A stretch of DNA of 64,000 nucleotides from the NCBI RefSeq assembly GCF_007827955.1, contig NZ_VITR01000009.1:1-64000 (forward strand), written 5' to 3'. Shown here piece by piece: positions 11,643 to 20,349 of the stretch (its first letter is position 1; the number at the start of each line of letters is the position of its first letter). The position numbers were made by a program, and so were the translations under genes. Source of the DNA: Nitrospirillum pindoramense. GTDB lineage: Bacteria > Pseudomonadota > Alphaproteobacteria > Azospirillales > Azospirillaceae. Below the pieces are notes generated by a model. It made no database searches, had not been told where the DNA came from, and saw only the letters and a program-made list of their open reading frames with translations.

Positions 11643-13914
11643 CGGCGGCGCCCGTGTAAACGACGGTCTTTTCGTCCCCAGCTCCCGCCGCCGCCCCACA
11701 GACGACACGGAAGCGCACTGTGGCAGGCATTCCCGCGAAGGCGCCGTCGCGCGCCTGGATCGTCAGCCGGCGCTGCTTGTCCGACCAGGCCAGGAGGATG
11801 ATCGCGCGCTTGCCCGCCTGGTAGCCATAACCGTCGCCCTGATCGTCATACAGCTCATACGCGGCGTCGCGGCCGGGGTAGACCCGCAGTTCCAGCGGCT
11901 CATCGCTGGGGGCGTCGGCATAGGCCTTGACGGGGCCCAGCGGCACAATGCTGCCCGCGCGCACGAACAGCGGCAGCGTCGCCAGGTCCGCCTTCGCATC
12001 CACGCGCCGGCCGCCCGGCTGGGCGGCGCCCGTCCAGAAATCAAACCACGGGCCGTCGCCCGGCAAATAGACGCTGCGCGTCGTGGCCCCCGCCTGCAGC
12101 ACGGGCGACACCAGGAACGCCTTTCCGAACATGTACTGGTCGGTGACACGCAGGGCGGCGGCGTCATCGGGGAAGTCGAAGGCCAGCGCCCGCATCATCG
12201 TCCCGCGATGGCTCAGCACATCCCAGGACAGGGAATAGATGTAGGGCAGCAGGCGGTAGCGCAGCTTGACGTCGTCGATCAGGATTTTCTGGATCGCCGG
12301 GTCGAAATTCCAGATTTCCTTGCCCTGCCCCGCCCCGTGGATGCGGAACATCGGGTTGAAGACGCCGAACTGGTGCCAGCGCACGAACAGCTCGGCATAG
12401 CTTTGATCCTTCGCCGGGTCGGGGCTGAAGAAGCCGCCGATATCCGCCGACCAATAGGGCTCGCCGCTCAGCGAGAAATTCAGCGCCGCCGGGATCTGCT
12501 TGGCCAGCGTCTCCCAACTGGCGTGGGTATCGCCCGACCAGGTGATGACGCCGTTGCGCTGCTGGCCGGCGTAGGCGGAACGGGACAGGATGAACACGCG
12601 CTTGTCCGGCTGGTCCCGCCGCATGCCGTCATGGACGCCGCTGGTGTGCAGCAGGGGGAAGCTGTTGTTGACGACGATGCCGGGGCCGGCGGCGGTCGAT
12701 TGCTCCCGCATCTCGCCAGTCTTTCCACCCAGCTCCGCCTCGTCCCCATCCAGCCACCAGCCGTCAAAGCCGAGGACGCCCAGGTTCCGCATGATCTGGG
12801 ACCAATAGATCTCCCGTCCCTTGGGGCTCCAGGCGTCGTACCAGCGGCCGAAGCCGACGGGGTAGACATTGTTGAAGGCGTCCGGGAAGGCGGCGCCGGC
12901 CTGATCCAGCTCCGCGAGGTTGGCGGTGCCAAGATCGAAACGCGGCCATACCGAGATGATGGTGTGGACATGCAGGTCATGGATCGCGCCGACCATGGAT
13001 TTGGGATCGGGATAGCGCGACGCCTCGAATTGATGGCTGCCCCACTGGCCACCCGCCCAATACTGCCAATCCTGCACCACGGCATCGATGGGCACGCCCA
13101 TATCCCGGTAGCGCCGCGGGATGGCGACCAGTTCTTCCTGGGTGCTGTAATGCTCCTTGGACTGCCACATGCCCCAGGTCCAGCGGGCCATCAACGGCAC
13201 GTCGCCGGTGAGCGCGCGATAACCGGCGATCACCTCATCCAGCTTGGGTCCCAGGATGAAGTGATAATCGATGCCCGGCCCCGCCTCTGACCGGATGCCC
13301 AGCGGCAACGTGCCGGTGGCGACGTCGACATCGGTGACGGAGGCGTTGTTCCACAGCAGGCCGAACCCCGTGGGTGACACAAGCATGGGAATGCCCACGT
13401 CGGTGTTGGCCTGCTGCAGGTGGATGGTGTGGCCGCTGTAGTCCAGCACGCCATTCTGGTGCTGGCCCAATCCATAAACCGGCGTCGCGGTTTTGAACCA
13501 CTGGGTGGCCCCCACCCCGGCGTCACGCTCCCCCTCCTCCAGGATCACATGGTCCTTGGCGTCCAGGAAGGTCACCGCCGCCGTCCGCTTGGCGACGCGG
13601 ACATGCAGCCGCGCGGTGGTCAGCAGATAGGTGTCAGGCGTCTCCTCGACCTGGAAGGCGACGGTCCCGGGATGGGCGATGACGGCCGGATTGTAGTTGC
13701 CGCGATAGCCGGGCGTCCCGAACCGGACGTGAATGATGCCATCCTGCCAGGGCTCGATGGTGAGAACGCCGCGCTCGGTGCGCAAGGCCAACGCGCCGGT
13801 ATCTTCCAGCTTCTGAACCACGGTATCGGCCTGGGCGGCCGACGTCAGCGCCAGCAGCATGCCCATGGTCGGCAGCAAAGACTTGGACATGAAGTCCTTC
13901 AATGATGAGCGCAT
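11614..13914 (-). CDS. Secreted glycoside hydrolase family 31 (alpha-xylosidase/alpha-glucosidase type)
   Basis: A 766-residue exo-glycosidase with a Sec signal peptide (hydrophobic LLPTMGMLLALTSAAQA). It has the GH31 order: N-terminal beta-sandwich, then a TIM barrel. The likely catalytic nucleophile is the first Asp in FDGWWLDGDEAELG and the acid/base is the Asp in WSGDTHASWETL. The arrangement near the nucleophile is closer to alpha-xylosidases than to lysosomal-type glucosidases, but substrate assignment is inference. I start at 13914 because a signal peptide follows directly and CAGGGA lies upstream; the frame extends to 14109 without a plausible start. A LacI-type operator candidate lies about 280 bases upstream. 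Confidence 0.85.
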   Translation of the reverse strand: MRSSLKDFMSKSLLPTMGMLLALTSAAQADTVVQKLEDTGALALRTERGVLTIEPWQDGIIHVRFGTPGYRGNYNPAVIAHPGTVAFQVEETPDTYLLTTARLHVRVAKRTAAVTFLDAKDHVILEEGERDAGVGATQWFKTATPVYGLGQHQNGVLDYSGHTIHLQQANTDVGIPMLVSPTGFGLLWNNASVTDVDVATGTLPLGIRSEAGPGIDYHFILGPKLDEVIAGYRALTGDVPLMARWTWGMWQSKEHYSTQEELVAIPRRYRDMGVPIDAVVQDWQYWAGGQWGSHQFEASRYPDPKSMVGAIHDLHVHTIISVWPRFDLGTANLAELDQAGAAFPDAFNNVYPVGFGRWYDAWSPKGREIYWSQIMRNLGVLGFDGWWLDGDEAELGGKTGEMREQSTAAGPGIVVNNSFPLLHTSGVHDGMRRDQPDKRVFILSRSAYAGQQRNGVITWSGDTHASWETLAKQIPAALNFSLSGEPYWSADIGGFFSPDPAKDQSYAELFVRWHQFGVFNPMFRIHGAGQGKEIWNFDPAIQKILIDDVKLRYRLLPYIYSLSWDVLSHRGTMMRALAFDFPDDAAALRVTDQYMFGKAFLVSPVLQAGATTRSVYLPGDGPWFDFWTGAAQPGGRRVDAKADLATLPLFVRAGSIVPLGPVKAYADAPSDEPLELRVYPGRDAAYELYDDQGDGYGYQAGKRAIILLAWSDKQRRLTIQARDGAFAGMPATVRFRVVCGAAAGAGDEKTVVYTGAAVTVPLPRCR

Positions 13915-14191
13915 GGCCGTCCCTGTCGTATTTTGTTTTATGAGGCTTGTTTCACGGGGATGTCGCGTCGAGCGTGATCCGGCGCGCGGGTAACCCCCTA
14001 TGGGGAGGGGGACACGACGGCATGGATCGCCGTCAGCGCCAGGAATCGGTCGCAGCCTGGTGGCATCACGCTGTTCTCCCTGGGGTTCTCCCTCGGGTCC
14101 GTCCCGCACCTGCCGCGGCGGACCCTCGTTTATTCTGACGCGGCTCAGACGGGGGTGACCGCCCCTGGGACGCCAATCGCGGCCACGCCCG

Positions 14192-14205
14192 TGATAACGT
14201 TAACA
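14192..14205. promoter_or_regulatory. LacI/GalR-type operator candidate TGATAACGTTAACA
   Basis: This near-palindrome is centred on CG and resembles operators of LacI-family sugar regulators (TGATAACGTTATCA type). It lies in an AT-rich patch upstream of the GH31 gene, consistent with sugar-responsive control. No LacI gene is in the window. Confidence 0.4.
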
Positions 14206-14256
14206 TCTGCAACTATTTGTCGGAGTAATCTGCTTAATGTCAACAGGGCATGGGCT

Positions 14257-14299
14257 GATACCAAGGAGCGATGATTTCCATTCATCGCTCCTTGGTATC
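14257..14299. repeat. Perfect 18-bp inverted repeat with 7-base loop
   Basis: GATACCAAGGAGCGATGA at 14257-14274 is exactly complementary to 14282-14299. The stem is far longer than needed for a terminator and lacks a T-run. It may be a mobile-element end, a REP-like element or an RNA hairpin. Confidence 0.65.
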
Positions 14300-14452
14300 G
14301 GCGGCGACTGCCGCCGCGCGCCATAAGGCGCGGAAGCCAAGCCGCCGGATGGCGGCGCCGGCGATTGAGGGCGATGGGCCTGGCCATAGGTCAGGATTAT
14401 CGCTACTTGGTATGATGGGGCGCCTCGGAACGACGACGCCCCGCCCTACCGA

Positions 14453-15010
14453 TCACGGCAGGAACGCCTGGTTATCCCGCATCCGCCCCAGCATGTCCTT
14501 GCCGGCATCGTTCACCGCCTGCCCGAAGGCGCCATACATCATGTCCAGGGCGGCGCGGGCGACAGGGCCGCCGGGGTCGGTCTTCTCTGGCGGAATCCAG
14601 GGGTATTCGCCGCCGTCCTCCTCCCCCGTCTCGGGATTGACCAAGGACACCAGGTGCCGCGTCTCGACATAGCCGTGGTCGGTCATGTCCTTGGTCTGGG
14701 CCAGGAGGTACAGGGTGGGGCCGGTCAGGCTGCCCCCCGGGAAGCTGGACATGAAGCGTTGGCGGTCCACCGTTCGGGTGCCATCCGCGCTCAACTTTCC
14801 ATACAGCGCGTCGGCATCGGCCGCGCCGCCTTCGCCGGACGCGACGGCGGCCTCCACCTCTTTGGCGCTGAGGATGCCATCCTTGTCAGTGTCGCTGACC
14901 TCGAAAATCTGGTTCAGCGCCGACTGCTGGGCGGCGGTGTCGCCGCTCGGCGGCCCCAGGTGGTTGACACCCGTGCTGACCCCGCAATTGATGACAGGCA
15001 TCATTTTCAT
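14453..15010 (-). CDS. EF-hand domain protein, unknown function
   Basis: A 185-residue protein with one convincing calcium-binding loop, DTDKDGILSAKE (about residues 38-49), followed by a helix. A second, degenerate loop is possible around LSADGTRTVDRQRF. There is no obvious signal peptide. I start at 15010 because GGGAGGGG lies just upstream; the frame extends to 15061 without a ribosome-binding site. The C-terminal half is not recognised. It is a single-gene unit. Confidence 0.6.
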   Translation of the reverse strand: MKMMPVINCGVSTGVNHLGPPSGDTAAQQSALNQIFEVSDTDKDGILSAKEVEAAVASGEGGAADADALYGKLSADGTRTVDRQRFMSSFPGGSLTGPTLYLLAQTKDMTDHGYVETRHLVSLVNPETGEEDGGEYPWIPPEKTDPGGPVARAALDMMYGAFGQAVNDAGKDMLGRMRDNQAFLP

Positions 15011-15171
15011 CGTTCCCCTCCCAACAAATCTATCGGTGAGTGAAGAACGACAAACATGCAACTTTTAAGCCAAAACCAAGCCCTTGATTCCAGGCACATC
15101 GGCTCCCGGCGACACCGGAAAGAAAGGGTGCCGCCGGTCAAAACCTGCCGAGTTGGACGGCGAAAGCTGCC

Positions 15172-15960
15172 TCACGCCACGAAGGCGTTATCGACGCCGG
15201 CCCAGCCGGGCAGGCCCTCAGCCACCACCAACTGATCGCGCACCTCGCGCACGCCGGGGCCGTTTTCCGCCACGACGCGGAAGGCCTGGGCCACGCGGGC
15301 GTCATAGACGACGCCGGTCAGGGTGACGATACCATTGGCGACCGTCACATCCACGCGGCTGTCGGCCCACCAGCGCTTGTCCGCCAATTCCACCAGCAGG
15401 CGATAACGGATTTCGCTGTCCAGCAAGGGCGGCTCCTCCACCGGCGTCACGCCCAGGTCCAGGGTGTGCAGCAGGGCGCGCACCACGTCGGCGCGGCTGA
15501 TCACCCCCGCCAAATGGCCATGGGCCAGCACCGGCAGGCGCTTCACCTTATGACGGTCCATCAGGGCGACGGCGGTGGCGATGTCGTCGTCCACGTCCAC
15601 GGTCAGGACGCTGCGGGTCATGACCTCATCCACCCGACGGCCATGGACCTTGCTGTACTGGTCGGCCTGGTCGCCCGGGGTGATGAACAGACGCTGCCAC
15701 CAGTGGCTTTGCGCCTCCGTCCCCGTCTCGGCCCGGCGCATCAGGTCGCCCTCGGTCAGGACGCCGACGACACGGCAACCGCCGCCATCCGCCGCCGGAT
15801 CATCCTCCACCACCGGCAGGCCGCTGATGCGGTTGCGCACCATCAGGCGCAGGGCATCCACCAGCGGCGTCTCCGGCCGCACGGTCAGGACGCCGGGCGT
15901 CATGATCTGGCGGACGGCGGTGGGCTTGAAAATCTCGAAATTCGGGGCGGGCGCGGTCAT
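15172..15960 (-). CDS. CBS-pair and BON domain protein
   Basis: A 262-residue cytosolic protein. Two CBS motifs occupy about residues 10-80 (VRQIMTPGVLTVRPETPLVDA) and 115-175 (VDEVMTRSVLTVD). A BON domain near 195-260 follows (WWADSRVDVTVANGIVTLTGVV). CBS pairs bind adenosine nucleotides and often gate transporters or enzymes; BON domains are thought to bind phospholipid. I start at 15960, with GGAGGA eight bases upstream. The gene follows the PtsN-like EIIA gene by about 106 bases on the same strand and may belong to the same regulatory group as the potassium system. Confidence 0.85.
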   Translation of the reverse strand: MTAPAPNFEIFKPTAVRQIMTPGVLTVRPETPLVDALRLMVRNRISGLPVVEDDPAADGGGCRVVGVLTEGDLMRRAETGTEAQSHWWQRLFITPGDQADQYSKVHGRRVDEVMTRSVLTVDVDDDIATAVALMDRHKVKRLPVLAHGHLAGVISRADVVRALLHTLDLGVTPVEEPPLLDSEIRYRLLVELADKRWWADSRVDVTVANGIVTLTGVVYDARVAQAFRVVAENGPGVREVRDQLVVAEGLPGWAGVDNAFVA

Positions 15961-16066
15961 GGCGGCATCCTCCGGTTGGGATGCGCCATAGTGGGCCCGG
16001 GGGCGGTGGGCGTCCTTGATGCGGGTCAATTCAGCGCCCGCATCAATTCGGCCCCGCCTCTTCACT

Positions 16067-16630
16067 TCAGCATGCGGCGCCAGCGTCCAGGATGGGGGCG
16101 ACCAGGGCGTGCAGGGACAGCGCGTCCGGCGCGGCGCGCAGGGTGGCGGCCAGGCCGGGCGTGCGCAGGGCGCGGCTGATGCGCGCCAGGGCCTGAAGGT
16201 GGGCGTTGCCGCAATGGACGGGCGTCAGCAGGCCGAACACCAGATCCACGGGGGCGCCGTCGATGGCCTCGAACTCCACCGGCTTGGCCAAGCGGATGAA
16301 GGCGCCGATGGGCCGGGTGATGCTGGCGAACCGGGCATGGGGGATAGCGATGCCGGCGCCCACGCCGGTGGAGCCCAGCGCCTCGCGGGAGCGCAAATCG
16401 TCCAGGACGGCGCCGGCGTCCAGGGCGCCGGCCGCGGCGATGCGCAGCGCGATCTCCTTCAGGACGGCGTCCTTGGTCGACACCGTCAGGCCCAGCCCGA
16501 CGGAGGACGGGGCCAGCGCGGAAGGGGCGCCGGAGGAATTGGCCGACGGATCGGATGCGATCGACGCCATGACGTCAGCGACCTTGGGGGCGGCGAAGGC
16601 CGACCGGGGCGCAACGCTGGAGCGGAGCAT
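16067..16630 (-). CDS. PTS EIIA domain protein, PtsN/EIIA(Ntr)-like
   Basis: A 187-residue protein with a 45-residue low-complexity N-terminal extension and an EIIA(Fru/Ntr) domain. The phosphoacceptor is His98 in GVGAGIAIPHAR, and LLTPVHCGNAHLQALARISR follows, as in PtsN. Such proteins are phosphorylated through the nitrogen PTS and regulate partners by direct contact; in E. coli unphosphorylated EIIA(Ntr) binds KdpD and raises kdp expression. Here the gene lies 143 bases after kdpE on the same strand, which fits that role. The long N-terminal extension is unusual for PtsN. Confidence 0.8.
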   Translation of the reverse strand: MLRSSVAPRSAFAAPKVADVMASIASDPSANSSGAPSALAPSSVGLGLTVSTKDAVLKEIALRIAAAGALDAGAVLDDLRSREALGSTGVGAGIAIPHARFASITRPIGAFIRLAKPVEFEAIDGAPVDLVFGLLTPVHCGNAHLQALARISRALRTPGLAATLRAAPDALSLHALVAPILDAGAAC

Positions 16631-16773
16631 GGAAACAACCGTGCTGGTTACCGATCGCCGTCACATAAGCGATCTTGCCCCCTTTGGGAAGCCCCAACTG
16701 CGGCAGCATAACGCAGATGCCGGCAGGGTATGGATGCCCGTCCATGATTCGTTTCCGTTAAAAGTCCGTGGAA

Positions 16774-17475
16774 TCAGAGGGATTCATCACTAATGACCAA
16801 GCGGTAGCCGATGCCGGGTTCGGTCTGAATGATTCCCGGCGCGTTGGGGTCACTTTCAATCTTTTGGCGCAGCATGCGGATATAGACGCGCAAGTACTGC
16901 ACCTCGTCTTCCTTCGCGGGGCCCCAGACTTCCTTGAGGATTTGCCGGTGGGTCAGAATCTTGCCGGCGTGCGCCGCCAGGAAACGCAACAGGTCGAATT
17001 CCGTGGGCGACAGGTGCAGCTTCTCCGGCCCCCGCGTCACCTGCCGGTTGATGAGGTCGATGGCCAGCCCGCCGGCGTTCACCACCGACCGGCCGCCCTG
17101 CTGCTGCACGGCGTGGCGCAGGGCGGCGCGGATGCGGGCCATCAGCTCCGCCGTGCCGAAGGGCTTGGTGACATAGTCGTCGGCGCCCAAGTCCAGCGCC
17201 GCCACCTTGTCCTCCTCCTGATCGCGGCTGGACAGGATGATGACGGGCGTGGGCCGCTCCGCCTTCAGCTTGCCCACCAGGTCCAGGCCGTCGCCATCGG
17301 GCAGGCCCAGGTCCAGCAGGACCAGGTCCACGCCCGGCAGGCGGGCCTGCACCAGCCCCTCCTGCGCCGTCGCCGCCTCCACCAAGGTCCAGCCCTGGGG
17401 GGCCAGCACGGCGCGCAGCAGGCGCCGGATGGCGACTTCATCCTCGATGACCAGGATGCGATGGGGTTTGCTCAT
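16774..17475 (-). CDS. kdpE: KdpE, DNA-binding response regulator of the potassium system
   Basis: A 233-residue OmpR/PhoB-type regulator. The receiver domain has the phosphoacceptor Asp in VDLVLLDLGLPDGDG and Lys in DDYVTKPFG. The winged helix follows from about residue 130, with LSPTEFDLLRFLAAHAG and YLRVYIRMLRQKIE typical of KdpE. It activates kdpFABC when phosphorylated by KdpD. I start at 17475, since the family begins MSKPHRILVIEDE; the longer frame has no support. It begins 46 bases after the kdpD stop codon. Confidence 0.93.
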   Translation of the reverse strand: MSKPHRILVIEDEVAIRRLLRAVLAPQGWTLVEAATAQEGLVQARLPGVDLVLLDLGLPDGDGLDLVGKLKAERPTPVIILSSRDQEEDKVAALDLGADDYVTKPFGTAELMARIRAALRHAVQQQGGRSVVNAGGLAIDLINRQVTRGPEKLHLSPTEFDLLRFLAAHAGKILTHRQILKEVWGPAKEDEVQYLRVYIRMLRQKIESDPNAPGIIQTEPGIGYRLVISDESL

Positions 17476-17502
17476 GATCTCAACTCTAGTCCAGCATGCT
17501 CT

Positions 17503-17538
17503 ATTACCCGAGAACCCGGGATTACCCGAGAACCCAGG
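17503..17538. repeat. 18-bp tandem duplication at the kdpD 3' end
   Basis: Bases 17503-17520 and 17521-17538 are the same 18-mer with one mismatch (ATTACCCGAGAACCCGGG and ATTACCCGAGAACCCAGG). The copy inside kdpD supplies the final Val-Leu-Gly and stop codon. The second copy, in the same frame, repeats VLG-stop just after it. Confidence 0.8.
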
Positions 17539-20239
17539 CATCTAGCGCGTCGTCGGTGGGCAAGGTCAATTCGAACACGGCGCCGGTCCGGTCGGTGCGG
17601 TTGGTGGCCTTAATGGTGCCGCCCAGGGCGGTCATGAAACCACGGCAGATGGCCAGGCCCAGGCCGGTGCCGGCCTGGCGGTGGTCCCGCGCCTCCACCC
17701 GGTAGAACTTGTCGAAGATGCGCTCCAGGCTGTCGGGCGGGATGCCCACGCCCTCGTCCGTCACTCGGATGACGACATGGTTGTGCCGCCGCGCGGCGCT
17801 CACCCCCACCCTGCCCTCCGGCCCGGAATATTTGGCGGCGTTGTCCAGCAGGTTGAACAGCACCTGTTCCAGCAGCAGGTAGTCGGTGCGCACCAGCGGC
17901 AGGTCGGGCGCCAGATCCAGGTCCAGCGGGCGGCCAGCCAGCACGGGCTTGGCCCGCTGGGTGGCGGTGTGCACCACGTCCACCAGGTCCGTCGGCTCGC
18001 GGCGGATGTCCAGCCCAGCCTCCAGCCGCGTCATGTCCAGCAGGTTGCGCACGAAGCGGCCCATGCGCTCCGCCTCCACCAGCAGGTCGCCGGTCAACTG
18101 GGCGCGGGTGGCGGGTTCCAGCCCCTCCCCCTCCGACGCCAAGGCATCGGTTTTCAGGGTGGTGGCGGTGCCGATGATGGCCGCCAGGGGCGTGCGCAGG
18201 TCATGCGACAGCGAGGTCAGCATGGCGGAGCGCAGGCGTTCCGTCTCCCCCTCCAGCCGGGCCTTGTCGATGTCCTGCACCAGCTTCACCCGCTCGATGG
18301 CCACGGCGGCCTGGTCCATGATGGCGTCCAGCAGGCGGCGCTGGTCGGGCGTCAGGATGGGACCGGGGTCGTCGGTATCCACGCCCACCACCGCCACCAC
18401 GCCGCGCTCCGTGCGCACGGGCAGGAACAGGCGCTGGGTGCCGGGCAGCGTGGGGGCGCCGCGTCCCGCCGGCTTGGCGTTGTCATAGGCCCAGCGGGCG
18501 GCGGCCAGGTCCATCTCGCCCACCTGGTCCTCGGGTGGATAGCCGGCCTTGACCTCCAGGGTGCCCTGGTCGTCGGGCATCAGCAGCACGACCCGCACCT
18601 TCAGCAGCAGCGCCACCTGGTGGGTGGTGGCCCACAGCAAATCCTCCATCTCGCCGATGCCGGCCAGCTTGCGCGCGAAGGAGAACATCTGCGCGGTGAT
18701 GCGGGCGCGGTTGGCGGCGATGGTCGCCTGCTCCCTCACCCGCGCCGTCAGGCGGCTGGTGAAGACGGCGACGATGGTGAAGAACACCAGCGCCACCACG
18801 TTGGACGGGTCGCGGATGGTGAAGGTGTACAGCGGCGGCAGGAAGAAGAAGTTGTAGGCCAGGACGCTGAGGCAGGAGGCGAACAGCGACGGGCCATAGC
18901 CGTGCAGGATGGCGCTGGCCAGCACCGCCGCGATGTAGACCAGCGACAGGTTGCGCACATCCATGGCGTTGCCCAGCAGGCTGCCCGCCACGGTGGCCAG
19001 CGCCACCATCAGCGTCGCCACGCCATAGGGCTGCCATGCCAGGCCGCTGGATTCGGGGCGGGTCCGCACCATCTTGGGCGGGATCGTGTCCGCCTCCACC
19101 GCGTCACCGGCGATGACATGGACGGAAATGGTGCCGGCCTTGCGCACCAGTTCATGCACGACGGAGCCGTGGACGATCTCGAACCAGCGCGGGCGTTCGG
19201 ACTTGCCGATGATGATATGGGTGAAGTTGTTGGCGCGGGCATAAGCCAGCAGGTCGGCGGCGATGGTGCGGCCGGGCACGGTGATGGCCTCGCCCCCCAG
19301 CTGCTCCGCCAGGCGCAGGGTGTCGGCGATGCGGTCGCGCGCCGCCTCACCCAGGCGCTGGGTGCGCGCGGTCTCGACATACAGGGCGGTGAAGCGGGTC
19401 TTCAGCCGGTCGGCCAGGCGCTTGGCGTAGCGCACCAGGCCGCCGGCGGTCTTGTCCTCCGACACGCAGACCAGCACGCGGTCGCCCGCCGCCCAGGGGC
19501 CCTGGATGGCGTGGCGCTGCATGTAGGACAGCATCTGGTCGTCCACCCGCTGCGCCGTCCGCCGCAGCGCCAGCTCACGCAGGGCGGTCAGGTTGCCGGG
19601 TGAGAAATAGTGCTTCAGCGCCCGCTGCGCCTGCTCGCGGATATAGACCTTGCCCTCGTTGAGGCGCTTGATCAGGTCCTGCGGCGGCAGGTCGATGACC
19701 TCGATCTCATCCGCCATCTCCAGCACGCTGTCGGGCACCGTCTCGCGCACGCGGATGCGGGTGATCTGCGCCACCACGTCGTTCAGGCTTTCCACATGCT
19801 GGATGTTCAGCGTGGTCAGCACGTCGATGCCGGCGGCCAGCAGCTCCTCCACATCGGAATAGCGCTTGGCGTGACGGCTGCCGGCCGCGTTGGTGTGGGC
19901 CAGCTCGTCCACCAGAGCGAGGCGGGGACGGCGGCGCAGCAGGGCGTCGATGTCCATCTCGTCCAACTGGCGGCCCTTGTACTCCAGCACCCGGCGGGGC
20001 ACGACCTCCAGCCCCGCCACCATGGCCTCGGTCTCGCGCCGGCCATGGGTTTCCACCACGCCAACCACCACGTCCACGCCTTCCGCCTTCAGCTGCCGCG
20101 CCGTTTCCAGCATCTGATAGGTCTTGCCCACGCCGGGGGCGGCCCCCAGGTAGATGCGCAGCTTGCCCCGGCGCTCCTGCATGGCTTGGCTCAGCAGGGC
20201 GTCCGGCGACGGGCGGGTGGTGTAGTCGGCGTTGGTCAC
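17522..20239 (-). CDS. kdpD: KdpD, osmosensitive potassium sensor kinase
   Basis: A 905-residue inner-membrane sensor kinase. It contains the N-terminal KdpD domain with Walker A GAAPGVGKT (residues 32-40) and the DELAHTNAAGSRH motif, a USP-like domain (about 250-370), four membrane helices (about 395-500) and a GAF-like region. HisKA follows with His in SLSHDLRTPLAA, then HATPase with [12 protein letters not shown]. It senses low potassium and phosphorylates KdpE. A strong hairpin separates it from kdpC, so its expression may be partly uncoupled from kdpFABC. The C-terminal codons carry an 18-bp tandem duplication. Confidence 0.94.
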   Translation of the reverse strand: MTNADYTTRPSPDALLSQAMQERRGKLRIYLGAAPGVGKTYQMLETARQLKAEGVDVVVGVVETHGRRETEAMVAGLEVVPRRVLEYKGRQLDEMDIDALLRRRPRLALVDELAHTNAAGSRHAKRYSDVEELLAAGIDVLTTLNIQHVESLNDVVAQITRIRVRETVPDSVLEMADEIEVIDLPPQDLIKRLNEGKVYIREQAQRALKHYFSPGNLTALRELALRRTAQRVDDQMLSYMQRHAIQGPWAAGDRVLVCVSEDKTAGGLVRYAKRLADRLKTRFTALYVETARTQRLGEAARDRIADTLRLAEQLGGEAITVPGRTIAADLLAYARANNFTHIIIGKSERPRWFEIVHGSVVHELVRKAGTISVHVIAGDAVEADTIPPKMVRTRPESSGLAWQPYGVATLMVALATVAGSLLGNAMDVRNLSLVYIAAVLASAILHGYGPSLFASCLSVLAYNFFFLPPLYTFTIRDPSNVVALVFFTIVAVFTSRLTARVREQATIAANRARITAQMFSFARKLAGIGEMEDLLWATTHQVALLLKVRVVLLMPDDQGTLEVKAGYPPEDQVGEMDLAAARWAYDNAKPAGRGAPTLPGTQRLFLPVRTERGVVAVVGVDTDDPGPILTPDQRRLLDAIMDQAAVAIERVKLVQDIDKARLEGETERLRSAMLTSLSHDLRTPLAAIIGTATTLKTDALASEGEGLEPATRAQLTGDLLVEAERMGRFVRNLLDMTRLEAGLDIRREPTDLVDVVHTATQRAKPVLAGRPLDLDLAPDLPLVRTDYLLLEQVLFNLLDNAAKYSGPEGRVGVSAARRHNHVVIRVTDEGVGIPPDSLERIFDKFYRVEARDHRQAGTGLGLAICRGFMTALGGTIKATNRTDRTGAVFELTLPTDDALDAWVLG

Positions 20240-20279
20240 GGGTGCTCTTTCGAAGGCCCAAGCGCAAACAGCAAAAGCC

Positions 20280-20328
20280 GCCGCTTCGGAACGTTGGCCA
20301 ACAATAGCGCCAACGGATCCGAAGCGGC
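20280..20328 (-). terminator. Terminator-like hairpin between kdpC and kdpD
   Basis: Arms GCCGCTTCGGA plus CGTTGGC (20280-20298) pair with 20309-20328, with only a one/two-base bulge and a ten-base loop. On the minus strand a TTTT run follows shortly after the stem. It probably ends or attenuates the kdpFABC transcript before kdpD. Confidence 0.65.
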
Positions 20329-20349
20329 GAGCTCTTCCCTTTAAGACAA

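Larger units (their letters stand above)
13915..14452. other. 538-base intergenic region with operator-like palindromes
   Basis: No gene is supported. It holds an AT-rich patch (about 14190-14245) with an operator-like palindrome and an 18-bp perfect inverted repeat, both listed separately. Confidence 0.5.

Noticed and set aside
12208-13290. Open frame opposite the GH31 gene
   Set aside because: No domain, atypical composition, and the GH31 frame has catalytic motifs.
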